64,000 nt of DNA. It comes from Pseudomonas protegens (lineage in GTDB: Bacteria > Pseudomonadota > Gammaproteobacteria > Pseudomonadales > Pseudomonadaceae). Below are positions 10,551 to 22,706 of the stretch, one piece after another. The translations under genes and the position numbers were made by a program. The stretch is from NCBI RefSeq assembly GCF_003363755.1, contig NZ_CP031396.1, positions 3,504,501-3,568,500 on the forward strand, read 5' to 3'. The first letter of the stretch is position 1; the number at the start of each line of letters is the position of its first letter. The notes below the pieces were generated by a model. The model searched no databases, was not told the origin of the DNA, and worked only from the letters and a program-made list of their open reading frames with translations.

Positions 10551-10796
10551 TTACTCGGCCATCGAAGAAGAACGGGAGGTAGGGATAGGTGGAACCGGGT
10601 CATAACCACCGGGATTCCACGGATGACAGCGACCTAAACGACGAAAGGTCAGCCAGCCACCGCGCAGAAGGCCATGATTTTCGATGGCTTCTAACGCGTA
10701 GCAGGAACAACTGGGGTAGAAACGACAGTGATTGGCCATCAGAGGACTAATGGCATAGCGGTAAAACTGGATCGGAACGAGTGCCAGTTTACGCAT
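10551..10796 (-). CDS. yidD: membrane protein insertion efficiency factor YidD
   Basis: Small (81 aa) membrane-associated protein aiding YidC-dependent insertion. Family hallmarks are visible: [27 protein letters not shown] with its conserved cysteines, and [17 protein letters not shown]. Its start overlaps the end of rnpA by 8 bp and its stop lies 2 bp before the yidC start codon. Confidence 0.95.
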   Translation of the reverse strand: MRKLALVPIQFYRYAISPLMANHCRFYPSCSCYALEAIENHGLLRGGWLTFRRLGRCHPWNPGGYDPVPPIPTSRSSSMAE

Positions 10797-11190
10797 CGGG
10801 ACTGTCTACCCCTACAGTTTCGGATTTGACTGCTGGTTCCGGCTTGTTGCGTGCCAGACGTTTCCAGAGTTTGCCGAAATGCTGAATCAATTCGGGGTTT
10901 TCTACATCGCCCAAACCTTTGCGCGCGACGATAACGATATCCCATCCGACCAGTGAGTCCTGGTGGAGACGAAACGATTCGCGCATCAGACGCTTGAGGC
11001 GATTGCGCTCAACGGAGAGCTTTACGCTCTTTTTCCCGATCACGAGCCCCAGACGGGGATGATCCAGGTCGTTGTTGCGCGCAAGGAGCAGGAGATTTTT
11101 CCCCGGAACCTTGCCGGTAGGGGAGTCAAAGACCGCCTTGAAGTGCCGGGGGGTAAGCAGACGCTTTTCCCGACTGAAGTCCTGACTCAC
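10789..11190 (-). CDS. rnpA: ribonuclease P protein component
   Basis: Protein cofactor of RNase P, which trims the 5' leader from pre-tRNAs. The product has 133 aa with the signature [21 protein letters not shown] place the start at the GTG giving [17 protein letters not shown], matching the family N-terminus. The open frame extends further upstream through rpmH, but that reading is an overlap artefact. It lies 16 bp after rpmH. Confidence 0.95.
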   Translation of the reverse strand: MSQDFSREKRLLTPRHFKAVFDSPTGKVPGKNLLLLARNNDLDHPRLGLVIGKKSVKLSVERNRLKRLMRESFRLHQDSLVGWDIVIVARKGLGDVENPELIQHFGKLWKRLARNKPEPAVKSETVGVDSPDA

Positions 11191-11206
11191 CTCCAGTGCC
11201 GGATTA

Positions 11207-11341
11207 TCAAACTGCCAGACGCGCACGACCTTTGGCGCGACGACGCGACAGGACGGCACGACCGTTCTTGGTAGCCATGCGAGCACGGAAACCGTGGGTA
11301 CGAGCGCGTTTGATAGTGCTTGGTTGGAAAGTACGTTTCAT
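11207..11341 (-). CDS. rpmH: 50S ribosomal protein L34
   Basis: A 44-aa basic ribosomal protein, starting [19 protein letters not shown] and ending [12 protein letters not shown]. It is the first gene of the leftward rpmH-rnpA-yidD-yidC operon and directly borders the origin region. The sequence is essentially the canonical gammaproteobacterial L34. Confidence 0.97.
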   Translation of the reverse strand: MKRTFQPSTIKRARTHGFRARMATKNGRAVLSRRRAKGRARLAV

Positions 11342-11907
11342 GTCGTGTTACCTGGTTCGTCCACAACGGGCCGGAATGGCCCCCGTTTTAAGAGATCGGC
11401 GATTCTAGAGAAAGCAAGCCTCTAGGTCAATTTCCAACCAGCTTTTCCTTTATCTATGTATGTCCGGGTCCTGGGTTGTGAGTCAGTCTTGGCTAGATAT
11501 AAAAATAAAGAAGGAAAGTATTTAAAGCTTTTCTGTAAAGCTTATAAAGGCTAGGGACGGCACCTTCTGTGGATAACTGGCTTAAGCCCTTATAGTCCGT
11601 ACTGTACAGAGGATGACAACACGGTTGAGAAACGGTGTCCTGCCTGTGCTGCGCTATCGGAAAACCTGTGTGTGGAACGAGAGGTTATCCACAGGCGAGT
11701 TACCCACAGAGTTTTGACCCGAGTTGTGCAATGACCTCAGGTGGGGTTATCCACAGAGCTTATGCACATACCACTGGTCGTGTTTATTCGGGGTAAGGCG
11801 TTGATTCTTAGTGTCCTGAGGGCACGCTACATGTGGATAAGTGGACGGCTGATCGCTACAATGGCCGCTTGTTTTTGCCTCACCGGCTTTCAACTTAGGG
11901 GATATCC
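11342..11907. other. oriC: chromosomal origin of replication oriC (rpmH-dnaA intergenic)
   Basis: A 566-bp gap holding four perfect DnaA boxes (11568-11576, 11685-11693, 11747-11755, 11832-11840), one TTATGCACA (11760-11768) and one TTACCCACA (11700-11708). A long AT-rich stretch at about 11495-11550 (ATATAAAAATAAAG and TATTTAAAGC) is the likely unwinding element. Position between rpmH and dnaA is the classic Pseudomonas oriC. The dnaA promoter must also lie here, so DnaA autoregulation through the 11832 box is plausible. Confidence 0.9.
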
Positions 11908-13449
11908 GTGTCAGTGGAACTTTGGCAGCAGTGCGTGGAGCTTCTGCGTGATGAGCTGCCTGCCCAGCAATTCAACACTTGGATCCGTCCGCTACAGGTC
12001 GAAGCCGAAGGCGACGAGTTGCGTGTCTACGCACCGAATCGTTTTGTTCTCGATTGGGTCAACGAAAAGTACCTGGGCCGCGTGCTCGAGCTGCTGGATG
12101 AACACGGCAACGGCAGTGCGCCGGTTCTTTCCTTATTAATAGGCAGCAAACGCAGTTCGGCGCCTCGCGCTGCACCTAATGCGCCACTGGCCGCCGCTGC
12201 CTCGCAAGCGCTGCAAGCGGCAGCAGCCAATGCCACCCCGGCGGCGGCTCCTGCGCCAACTCCGGTACCCACTTCAGCTCCGGCCAAGAAAGCCGCGGCG
12301 CAGAAGAGTGCCGAGGTCAGCGAAGAACCCTCTCGTGACAGCTTCGACCCGATGGCGGGCGCCAGCTCGCAGCAGGCACCGGTACGCGCTGAGCAGCGTA
12401 CTGTCCAGGTAGAAGGTGCGCTCAAGCACACCAGCTACCTGAACCGCACCTTCACCTTTGAAAACTTCGTCGAGGGTAAGTCCAACCAACTGGCTCGGGC
12501 AGCGGCCTGGCAGGTGGCGGACAACCCCAAGCATGGCTATAACCCGCTCTTCCTTTATGGCGGCGTCGGTCTGGGTAAGACCCACTTGATGCATGCCGTG
12601 GGTAACCACTTATTAAAGAAGAACCCGAATGCCAAGGTCGTGTACCTGCATTCCGAGCGTTTTGTTGCCGACATGGTCAAGGCGTTGCAGCTCAACGCCA
12701 TTAACGAATTCAAGCGTTTCTATCGTTCGGTCGACGCATTGCTGATCGACGATATCCAGTTCTTCGCTCGCAAGGAGCGTTCCCAGGAAGAGTTCTTCCA
12801 CACCTTCAATGCCCTCCTCGAAGGCGGCCAGCAGGTGATTCTCACCAGCGACCGTTATCCGAAGGAAATCGAAGGCCTGGAAGAACGCCTCAAGTCCCGC
12901 TTCGGCTGGGGCCTGACGGTAGCGGTCGAACCGCCGGAACTGGAAACCCGGGTGGCGATCCTGATGAAGAAGGCCGACCAGGCCAAAGTCGAACTGCCCC
13001 ACGATGCGGCGTTCTTCATTGCTCAGCGAATTCGTTCCAACGTCCGTGAACTGGAAGGCGCACTCAAGCGGGTCATCGCCCACTCGCACTTCATGGGGCG
13101 CGACATCACCATCGAGCTGATTCGCGAATCGTTGAAGGACCTGCTGGCGCTGCAGGACAAGCTGGTGTCTGTGGATAACATCCAGCGCACCGTCGCCGAG
13201 TACTACAAGATCAAGATTTCCGATCTGCTGTCCAAGCGACGTTCGCGTTCGGTAGCCCGCCCCCGTCAGGTGGCCATGGCCCTGTCCAAGGAACTGACCA
13301 ACCACAGCCTGCCGGAAATCGGCGATGTGTTCGGTGGCCGCGACCACACTACGGTGCTGCACGCCTGCCGCAAGATCAATGAACTTAAGGAATCCGACGC
13401 GGACATCCGCGAGGACTACAAGAACCTGCTGCGTACTCTGACCACTTGA
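11908..13449 (+). CDS. dnaA: chromosomal replication initiator protein DnaA
   Basis: AAA+ initiator that binds DnaA boxes and opens oriC. It has 513 aa. N-terminal DnaB-loading domain I ([21 protein letters not shown]) is followed by an Ala/Pro-rich linker (about 88-160). The AAA+ core has Walker [12 protein letters not shown] at about 217-227 and Walker [10 protein letters not shown] near 277. The C-terminal DNA-binding signature [15 protein letters not shown] lies near 479-493. The start is GTG. A perfect DnaA box lies inside its own coding region at 13170-13178. Confidence 0.98.
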   Translation: MSVELWQQCVELLRDELPAQQFNTWIRPLQVEAEGDELRVYAPNRFVLDWVNEKYLGRVLELLDEHGNGSAPVLSLLIGSKRSSAPRAAPNAPLAAAASQALQAAAANATPAAAPAPTPVPTSAPAKKAAAQKSAEVSEEPSRDSFDPMAGASSQQAPVRAEQRTVQVEGALKHTSYLNRTFTFENFVEGKSNQLARAAAWQVADNPKHGYNPLFLYGGVGLGKTHLMHAVGNHLLKKNPNAKVVYLHSERFVADMVKALQLNAINEFKRFYRSVDALLIDDIQFFARKERSQEEFFHTFNALLEGGQQVILTSDRYPKEIEGLEERLKSRFGWGLTVAVEPPELETRVAILMKKADQAKVELPHDAAFFIAQRIRSNVRELEGALKRVIAHSHFMGRDITIELIRESLKDLLALQDKLVSVDNIQRTVAEYYKIKISDLLSKRRSRSVARPRQVAMALSKELTNHSLPEIGDVFGGRDHTTVLHACRKINELKESDADIREDYKNLLRTLTT

Positions 13450-13487
13450 TGACTCCAACGCAGCTTATTAAGGCAAGGGACTAGACC

Positions 13488-14591
13488 ATGCATTTCACCA
13501 TTCAACGCGAAGCCCTGTTGAAACCCCTGCAACTGGTCGCCGGCGTCGTCGAACGCCGTCAGACCTTGCCGGTACTTTCCAACGTGCTGCTGGTTGTCGA
13601 AGGCCAGCAACTGTCGCTGACCGGTACCGACCTGGAAGTCGAGCTGGTCGGTCGTGTGCAACTTGAAGAGCCTGCAGAGCCGGGGGAAATCACCGTTCCC
13701 GCGCGCAAGCTGATGGACATCTGCAAGAGCCTGCCCAACGACGCGCTGATCGACATCAAGGTCGACGAGCAGAAACTGGTGGTGAAGGCCGGTCGTAGCC
13801 GCTTCACTCTGTCGACCCTGCCGGCCAACGATTTTCCTACCGTGGAAGAAGGCCCGGGTTCGCTGACCTGTCAGCTGGAGCAGAGCCGCCTGCGTCGCCT
13901 GATCGAACGCACCAGCTTCGCCATGGCCCAGCAGGACGTGCGCTACTACCTCAACGGCATGCTGCTGGAAGTGTCCGCCGGGATCATCCGCGCCGTGGCC
14001 ACCGACGGTCACCGTCTGGCCATGTGCTCGATGCAGGCGGATATCGGCCAGCCCGATCGTCACCAGGTGATCGTGCCGCGTAAAGGCATCCTGGAGCTGG
14101 CCCGTCTGCTCACCGAGCCCGATGGCAACGTCAGCATCGTCCTGGGTCAGCACCACATTCGCGCCACTACCGGCGAGTTCACCTTCACCTCCAAGCTGGT
14201 GGACGGCAAGTTCCCTGACTACGAGCGCGTGCTGCCAAAAGGCGGTGACAAGTTGGTACTGGGTGACCGTCAGGCCCTGCGTGAAGCTTTCAGCCGTACC
14301 GCGATCCTGTCCAACGAGAAGTACCGCGGTATCCGTCTGCAACTGGCCAATGGTCAGTTGAAGATCCAGGCCAACAACCCGGAGCAGGAAGAAGCGGAAG
14401 AAGAAGTGGGTGTTGAATACAACGGCGGCTCGCTGGAAATCGGCTTCAACGTCAGCTACCTGCTGGACGTGCTGGGCGTGATGACCACCGAACAGGTGCG
14501 CCTGATCCTGTCCGATTCCAACAGCAGTGCGCTGGTGCAGGAATCCGACAACGACGACTCGGCTTACGTTGTCATGCCGATGCGCCTGTAA
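13488..14591 (+). CDS. dnaN: DNA polymerase III beta sliding clamp
   Basis: Ring-shaped processivity clamp, 367 aa, of three similar domains. The N-terminus MHFTIQREALLKPLQLVAGVVERRQTLP and C-terminus DDSAYVVMPMRL are typical. It begins 38 bp after dnaA and ends 20 bp before recF; the rightward dnaA-dnaN-recF-gyrB cluster is probably cotranscribed at least in part. Confidence 0.98.
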   Translation: MHFTIQREALLKPLQLVAGVVERRQTLPVLSNVLLVVEGQQLSLTGTDLEVELVGRVQLEEPAEPGEITVPARKLMDICKSLPNDALIDIKVDEQKLVVKAGRSRFTLSTLPANDFPTVEEGPGSLTCQLEQSRLRRLIERTSFAMAQQDVRYYLNGMLLEVSAGIIRAVATDGHRLAMCSMQADIGQPDRHQVIVPRKGILELARLLTEPDGNVSIVLGQHHIRATTGEFTFTSKLVDGKFPDYERVLPKGGDKLVLGDRQALREAFSRTAILSNEKYRGIRLQLANGQLKIQANNPEQEEAEEEVGVEYNGGSLEIGFNVSYLLDVLGVMTTEQVRLILSDSNSSALVQESDNDDSAYVVMPMRL

Positions 14592-14611
14592 ACATGCTCA
14601 GCAGAAGCTAG

Positions 14612-18137
<3,526 letters not shown>

Positions 18138-18143
18138 TCCAGC

Positions 18144-18202
18144 TGTAGGTGGGCAAAGTTATTTGCCCTTTCGGCGAAAGTTAAGCGCTTCGGCCAAAGT
18201 TG
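18144..18202 (+). repeat. left transposon end with terminal repeat and TnsB-type sites
   Basis: The 18-bp terminal inverted repeat is followed by two further copies of its inner motif: GGGCAAAGTTA (18151-18161), GGCGAAAGTTAA (18173-18184) and GGCCAAAGTT (18192-18201), spaced about 20 bp. This matches TnsB binding-site arrays in Tn7-like ends. Flanked by CCAGC at 18139-18143. Confidence 0.9.
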
Positions 18203-18210
18203 TTGCGGCA

Positions 18211-18242
18211 AAAAGGCCCGATAGAAAACTATCGGGCCTTTT
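18211..18242. terminator. strong bidirectional terminator inside the transposon left end
   Basis: A 14-bp perfect stem (AAAAGGCCCGATAG / CTATCGGGCCTTTT) with an AAAA loop and T-rich tails on both strands. It lies between the gyrB stop and the converging hsdR stop (18284), so it can end both transcripts. It effectively replaces the native gyrB terminator displaced by the insertion. Confidence 0.85.
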
Positions 18243-18283
18243 ATTTGGGCTTTCTAGGTGTATTAGTAGGCAATACGACTTTT

Positions 18284-21200
18284 CTACGCACCAAGCTGTG
18301 GAGAGGAAGATGGTTTGGAAGCGTCTTGATGGAACGTGGAATCGAAAACCATGTCCGTCAGCCAGCGCTTGAAGTTTGGGTTGTCGCTGAACTGCTTGAA
18401 TAGCTCCGTATGATCAGATATCAGCTCAAGCACCACACGATTCAGCGCCTTATCGTGTTCCAGCTTCGCGTTCTGCTTGTCGGAGTGGGCCTGTGCATTC
18501 TGATAGGCCTTATCCTGCGCCACGCGGGCTGGAATCTCCTCGGTGATGACCTTGCGAATCTTGTCGCCGTCTTTCCACTCGATGTTGCCGAACATGTCGT
18601 TGAAGGCCTTAATAATGTTCGATAGTTTGTCGATATCGAGCGTACCACCAACGCCTCCACTGCCAGGCGGGGGCGGCTCGATGAAGGCATCCGCGTCGTC
18701 CATCGACATCTTCAGTGACGCCTGCGCCTCCACCCGATAGCTCTCCATATCAATGGCTTCAAGTACGCCATTGGACAGGTCTTCCTCCTTAGGGGCCGGT
18801 AGCTTTGGTATCAGGAAGTTCAGGAAGATCGCCAGTTTTTCCCACGCCGGGTGACCGTAGGTCAGGATCGCCGCGAGAAATCCATAACTGCGCACGAAGG
18901 CCTTGGCCTTGCCCTTGAACTCGACTTGTCCGTCTTCGTCCAGGTTGCCGATGTACTCGGCAACGCACATATCGAGAATGGGGTCTAGCTTGTCCCTATC
19001 AGCCCCGGTGATGTAGAGCGCGACCAAGTCCTCGACTTGTTGCCAGCTATATACCTGTTTGGCGTCAAGATCGTTCTTCAGGTCGTGCAACTTGTTGGGG
19101 TCGGTTTCGCCGACCTGCACTGTGGCGCGGTAGTAGTCCTGGAATGCCACCTTCACCGCCTCCGCGTTGTCCGCGAAGTCTAATACGAAGGTATCGCGCT
19201 TTTGCGGGTGGGCTCGGTTCAGCCGCGATAGCGTTTGCACCGCCAGTACGCCCGCCAGCGGTTTGTCCACGTACATTGTGTGTAGCAGCGGCTCATCGAA
19301 GCCGGTGACGAATTTGTTGGCCACGATCAGGAAACGATATGGGTCTTGCTTGAGTTTGGAGGGAATATCCCTACTTGGGAATTCATTGAGATCGGCCTCG
19401 GTCTTCTTCACCCCACCAATTTCAAACTCCCCCGAATAGGCAACGATGGCCTTGAACGGACTTTTGATCGAGGCTAGGTAATCTGACACCTCGCGGTAGT
19501 AGTCGATGGCCCGTGCGATGCCATTGCAAACGATCATGGCCCGCGCCTTGCCACCGATCTTCTGCTTGCCCACCACCTGTGCCACGAAGTGATCGACCAT
19601 GATCTCGGCCTTCTTTCGGATCGCCTTGTCGTGGGATTCGACGTAATGACGAATCTTCTTCAGTGCCTTCACTTTATCAAAGTCGGGATCATCCTCGACA
19701 TTTTTGGCGACGTGGTAGAAGCTGTCTACCGAGGTGAAATTCGCAATCACGTCAAGGATGAAGCCCTCCTGAATGGCCTGTTTGGTGGTGTAGATCAGCT
19801 CCTCCGGAGAGCGATAGCGTACCTCGCCCCCTTCCACGTAGCGTTCACCGAACAACTCCAGCGTCCGGTTTTTTGGCGTGGCAGTGAAGGCGAAGTAACT
19901 GGCGTTGGGCAGCATTTTGCGTGATTCGATCAGCGTGTTGACCTTATCTTCCACGGTCTCCTCGACCGCCCCTTCCTCGGCGTCGTCCGCAGACCCATTT
20001 TCTGCTGATAGCGCCATGTGCATTTTGGCTGTTGTCTTGCCGCCCTGGCTGGAATGTGCCTCGTCGATAAGCAGCGCGAACTTCTTGCTGCCGAGGTCGC
20101 CCAACTCATCTAGGATGAACGGGAACTTCTGCACCGTAGTCACAATGATCTTTTTGCCTTTGCGCAGGAAGGTGCGCAGTTCGTCAGCGTTTTCAGAATG
20201 TCCGAAGATCGAAGCAACGTGGTCATAGCTTTTGATGGTGCGGGCGATTTGGGTATCCAGGGCGCGCCTGTCGGTGATCACAACGACAGAGTCAAACAGT
20301 CCCAGCATGGCGTCGGCAGCCGTTTTGACTTCGACCAACTGGTGGGCCAGCCACGCAATAGTATTGCTCTTGCCACTCCCCGCCGAATGCTGGATTAGGT
20401 AGCGCTTGCCGATCCCATCCTCGCGGGCGCGTCGCAGTAATGCCCGGACGGTGCGCAGCTGGTGGAAGCGCGGGAACACCTGTTTGCGCCGCTTCTTTCC
20501 CTTCTCGTCATCTTCCTCCACAACTTGCGTGAAGTTTTCGATGATGTTGGCCAGCGAGTCGCGAGTCAGCACCTGCTTCCACAAAAAATCAGTTTTCAGG
20601 CCATTGGGGTTGGGTGGATTGCCCGCGCCGCTATTCCAACCTTGGTTGAACGGTAGAAACCACGAGGTCTTGCCGGTTAGGTGAGGGCAGAACCGCACCT
20701 CAGCATCGTCCACCGCGATGTGCGCCACGCAGCGTCCCTGCTGGAACAGCAACTCGTTCGGGTTGCGGTCGGTCTGGTACTGCGTAATGGCGTCTGCGAT
20801 GGTCTGCTTGGTCAGCGAGTTCTTCAACTCGAAGGTCATCACTGGTAAGCCGTTGACGAAAATCGCCATATCCAGCGAGCGCTGGGTTTCGTCATTGCTG
20901 TAGCGCAGCTGCCGGGTGACGCTAAAGATGTTCTTGCCGAAGTTTTCGGTGGCGCTGACATTACCCGGCGTCGGCAGCAGCTTGTACAGATCGACGTGCT
21001 CTGAGCCATGGCTGACGCCTTTACGTAGAACATCCACAACACCTCGTTTGGTAATCTCGCCCTGGATACGGTGCAAGAACTGAGTGCGCTTGATGCCCTC
21101 GTTTGCCAGCTCCAGTTTTTCAACCGCTTTGGCCTGAGTGGTTTGCAGGAAAGTCAGCAACTGCACCACGTCCACCGCCACGTCGCGGTTGTAGTCGGTG

Positions 21201-21289
21201 TATTGCCCATGCACGTATCCACCGCTCGTATAGAGGTCGCGCACAATCAAGGCCTCCAGGCCTTTTTCGCTAGTGTCAGTCGTCGCCAT
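18284..21289 (-). CDS. hsdR: type I restriction enzyme R (HsdR) subunit
   Basis: Motor and nuclease subunit of a type I RM enzyme, 1001 aa. The N-terminal PD-(D/E)xK nuclease has Asp140 (SLDMAIF) and FELKN (Glu154-x-Lys156). The SF2 translocase carries Walker A QHSAGSGKSNT at 300-310, DEAH box LLIDEAHSSQGG near 410, motif III AFTATP, and motif VI QTLSRLNRAHP. No frame break is seen, so it appears functional. It is the last gene of hsdM-hsdS-hsdR, overlapping the hsdS end by 14 bp. Confidence 0.93.
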   Translation of the reverse strand: MATTDTSEKGLEALIVRDLYTSGGYVHGQYTDYNRDVAVDVVQLLTFLQTTQAKAVEKLELANEGIKRTQFLHRIQGEITKRGVVDVLRKGVSHGSEHVDLYKLLPTPGNVSATENFGKNIFSVTRQLRYSNDETQRSLDMAIFVNGLPVMTFELKNSLTKQTIADAITQYQTDRNPNELLFQQGRCVAHIAVDDAEVRFCPHLTGKTSWFLPFNQGWNSGAGNPPNPNGLKTDFLWKQVLTRDSLANIIENFTQVVEEDDEKGKKRRKQVFPRFHQLRTVRALLRRAREDGIGKRYLIQHSAGSGKSNTIAWLAHQLVEVKTAADAMLGLFDSVVVITDRRALDTQIARTIKSYDHVASIFGHSENADELRTFLRKGKKIIVTTVQKFPFILDELGDLGSKKFALLIDEAHSSQGGKTTAKMHMALSAENGSADDAEEGAVEETVEDKVNTLIESRKMLPNASYFAFTATPKNRTLELFGERYVEGGEVRYRSPEELIYTTKQAIQEGFILDVIANFTSVDSFYHVAKNVEDDPDFDKVKALKKIRHYVESHDKAIRKKAEIMVDHFVAQVVGKQKIGGKARAMIVCNGIARAIDYYREVSDYLASIKSPFKAIVAYSGEFEIGGVKKTEADLNEFPSRDIPSKLKQDPYRFLIVANKFVTGFDEPLLHTMYVDKPLAGVLAVQTLSRLNRAHPQKRDTFVLDFADNAEAVKVAFQDYYRATVQVGETDPNKLHDLKNDLDAKQVYSWQQVEDLVALYITGADRDKLDPILDMCVAEYIGNLDEDGQVEFKGKAKAFVRSYGFLAAILTYGHPAWEKLAIFLNFLIPKLPAPKEEDLSNGVLEAIDMESYRVEAQASLKMSMDDADAFIEPPPPGSGGVGGTLDIDKLSNIIKAFNDMFGNIEWKDGDKIRKVITEEIPARVAQDKAYQNAQAHSDKQNAKLEHDKALNRVVLELISDHTELFKQFSDNPNFKRWLTDMVFDSTFHQDASKPSSSPQLGA

Positions 21290-22706
21290 CGTCTTCCTTC
21301 ACTCCAATATCCAATTCATCGTCACTGCCCAGCGCCGCTAGTTCTTCGTCGGCCACCATATCGTCGGGCCCCGGCACCCAACTCTGCACGTCTACTTGGC
21401 CGGTGACGACATCGGCAATCTGCCGGTCGCGGTACTCGCGGATCAGCTTGATTTCTTCTTCCGAACGCATGATGGCGTCGTTTAGCGGTTTGCACTGCTC
21501 CGTGAGCACACGCATGATTTTTTCTTGCTCTTCTAAGCCAGGTAGAGCGATACCGATTTTGAAATATGCCGTCGAATCCAGATTCTGAATCCCCGTCGTC
21601 TGCTTGATGTACGGAGTGACAATACGTCTTGCATGAAGGTGATTCATTAGCGTCAGCAAGAATGAGGGAAGCACTATCTGAGTATTCGGAACGAGTCGTG
21701 CTACAAAGTTTGAGCACACGGACACTTTGTCTAAAGTGAAGGCTACAACTCGCCCCACCGGGGTCTTTTCCCCTCCCCCAGACTTTTCAAGCAGGATGTC
21801 GCCCGGACACAAAAGCCGTCCACTGCGCTCGCTTTGGGTAACTGCCCGCACGGTCAGCTTTTCTGTCCCGACGGCTAATCGATCCATATCAAAGTCTGCG
21901 ACACGAACACAGATCAACTGGTCAGGTTGATTCTTATCTGAGGGATCAGAACCCCAGACACCCGCGCGACTGGTCTTGATGCAAGCGCCAAGCCTTGAAA
22001 TATCCCAATGCTCTGGGACATCACCTAGCCAATCGATGCCGGAAGGCGTCAAAGTGACCGACTCATCAAGGCCACGCGTCAGTGCGTGGTCGATGATGTG
22101 TAGCTTCTGTTCGGTGAGCAGGCTCATCAATTCGCGCTTGGCTTTGATGAGCCGGGCGATGTGGGCGTCCTGCGCCCGGAGGTAGCCGACAATCTGGTCT
22201 TGTTCGGTGCGGGGCGGCTGAATCAGAGAAATATCGAGAAACTGATTCGGGTACAAGCGTAGCCGCGAGGCGCGGATGCCGGTCGAGCGACCGATGTACT
22301 CAGCAACATAGGCACGAGTGCGAAGCAGGTAATCAAGATACGCAGGATTGAAACTGTCGGCCTTGTGGGGGCGGTAGATGCCGTAGGCAGGACTGACCAA
22401 GCCGGTATGACGCGCAGCACCCAGAGCAGCCATCCACGCCCATAGGGTGTTGATTACGATATCACCTGGACGACAAATCTTGTGGCCGACATAGCTTGCT
22501 GCCTTGAACATCGTTACCTTCTTCTGACTACGCGGCGTAACACCTGTCAGGTGCGACACCGACAGCAACTCCTCTTCACCAGTGCGAGAACGTTCATCCA
22601 CTTCACGAAAGAATACTTTGGCGCGCTCTTCACCCCAATGGTCAGGCACGGGCGGCAGCCACTGCATCTTTGGCTGCCGATAGCTTGGATACGCCGCAGG
22701 CATCAT
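21276..22706 (-). CDS. hsdS: type I restriction enzyme specificity (HsdS) subunit
   Basis: DNA-recognition subunit, 476 aa, giving sequence specificity to both modification and cleavage. Two target-recognition domains are separated by a conserved helix: the first covers about residues 15-180 (LPPVPDHWGEERAKVFF to PPRTEQDQIVGYLRAQDAHI), the second about 215-400 (GIDWLGDVPEHWDISRLG to LPGLEEQEKIMRVL). The acidic tail is unusual. Its start overlaps the hsdM stop by 4 bp (ATGA type). Confidence 0.92.
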   Translation of the reverse strand: MMPAAYPSYRQPKMQWLPPVPDHWGEERAKVFFREVDERSRTGEEELLSVSHLTGVTPRSQKKVTMFKAASYVGHKICRPGDIVINTLWAWMAALGAARHTGLVSPAYGIYRPHKADSFNPAYLDYLLRTRAYVAEYIGRSTGIRASRLRLYPNQFLDISLIQPPRTEQDQIVGYLRAQDAHIARLIKAKRELMSLLTEQKLHIIDHALTRGLDESVTLTPSGIDWLGDVPEHWDISRLGACIKTSRAGVWGSDPSDKNQPDQLICVRVADFDMDRLAVGTEKLTVRAVTQSERSGRLLCPGDILLEKSGGGEKTPVGRVVAFTLDKVSVCSNFVARLVPNTQIVLPSFLLTLMNHLHARRIVTPYIKQTTGIQNLDSTAYFKIGIALPGLEEQEKIMRVLTEQCKPLNDAIMRSEEEIKLIREYRDRQIADVVTGQVDVQSWVPGPDDMVADEELAALGSDDELDIGVKEDDGDD

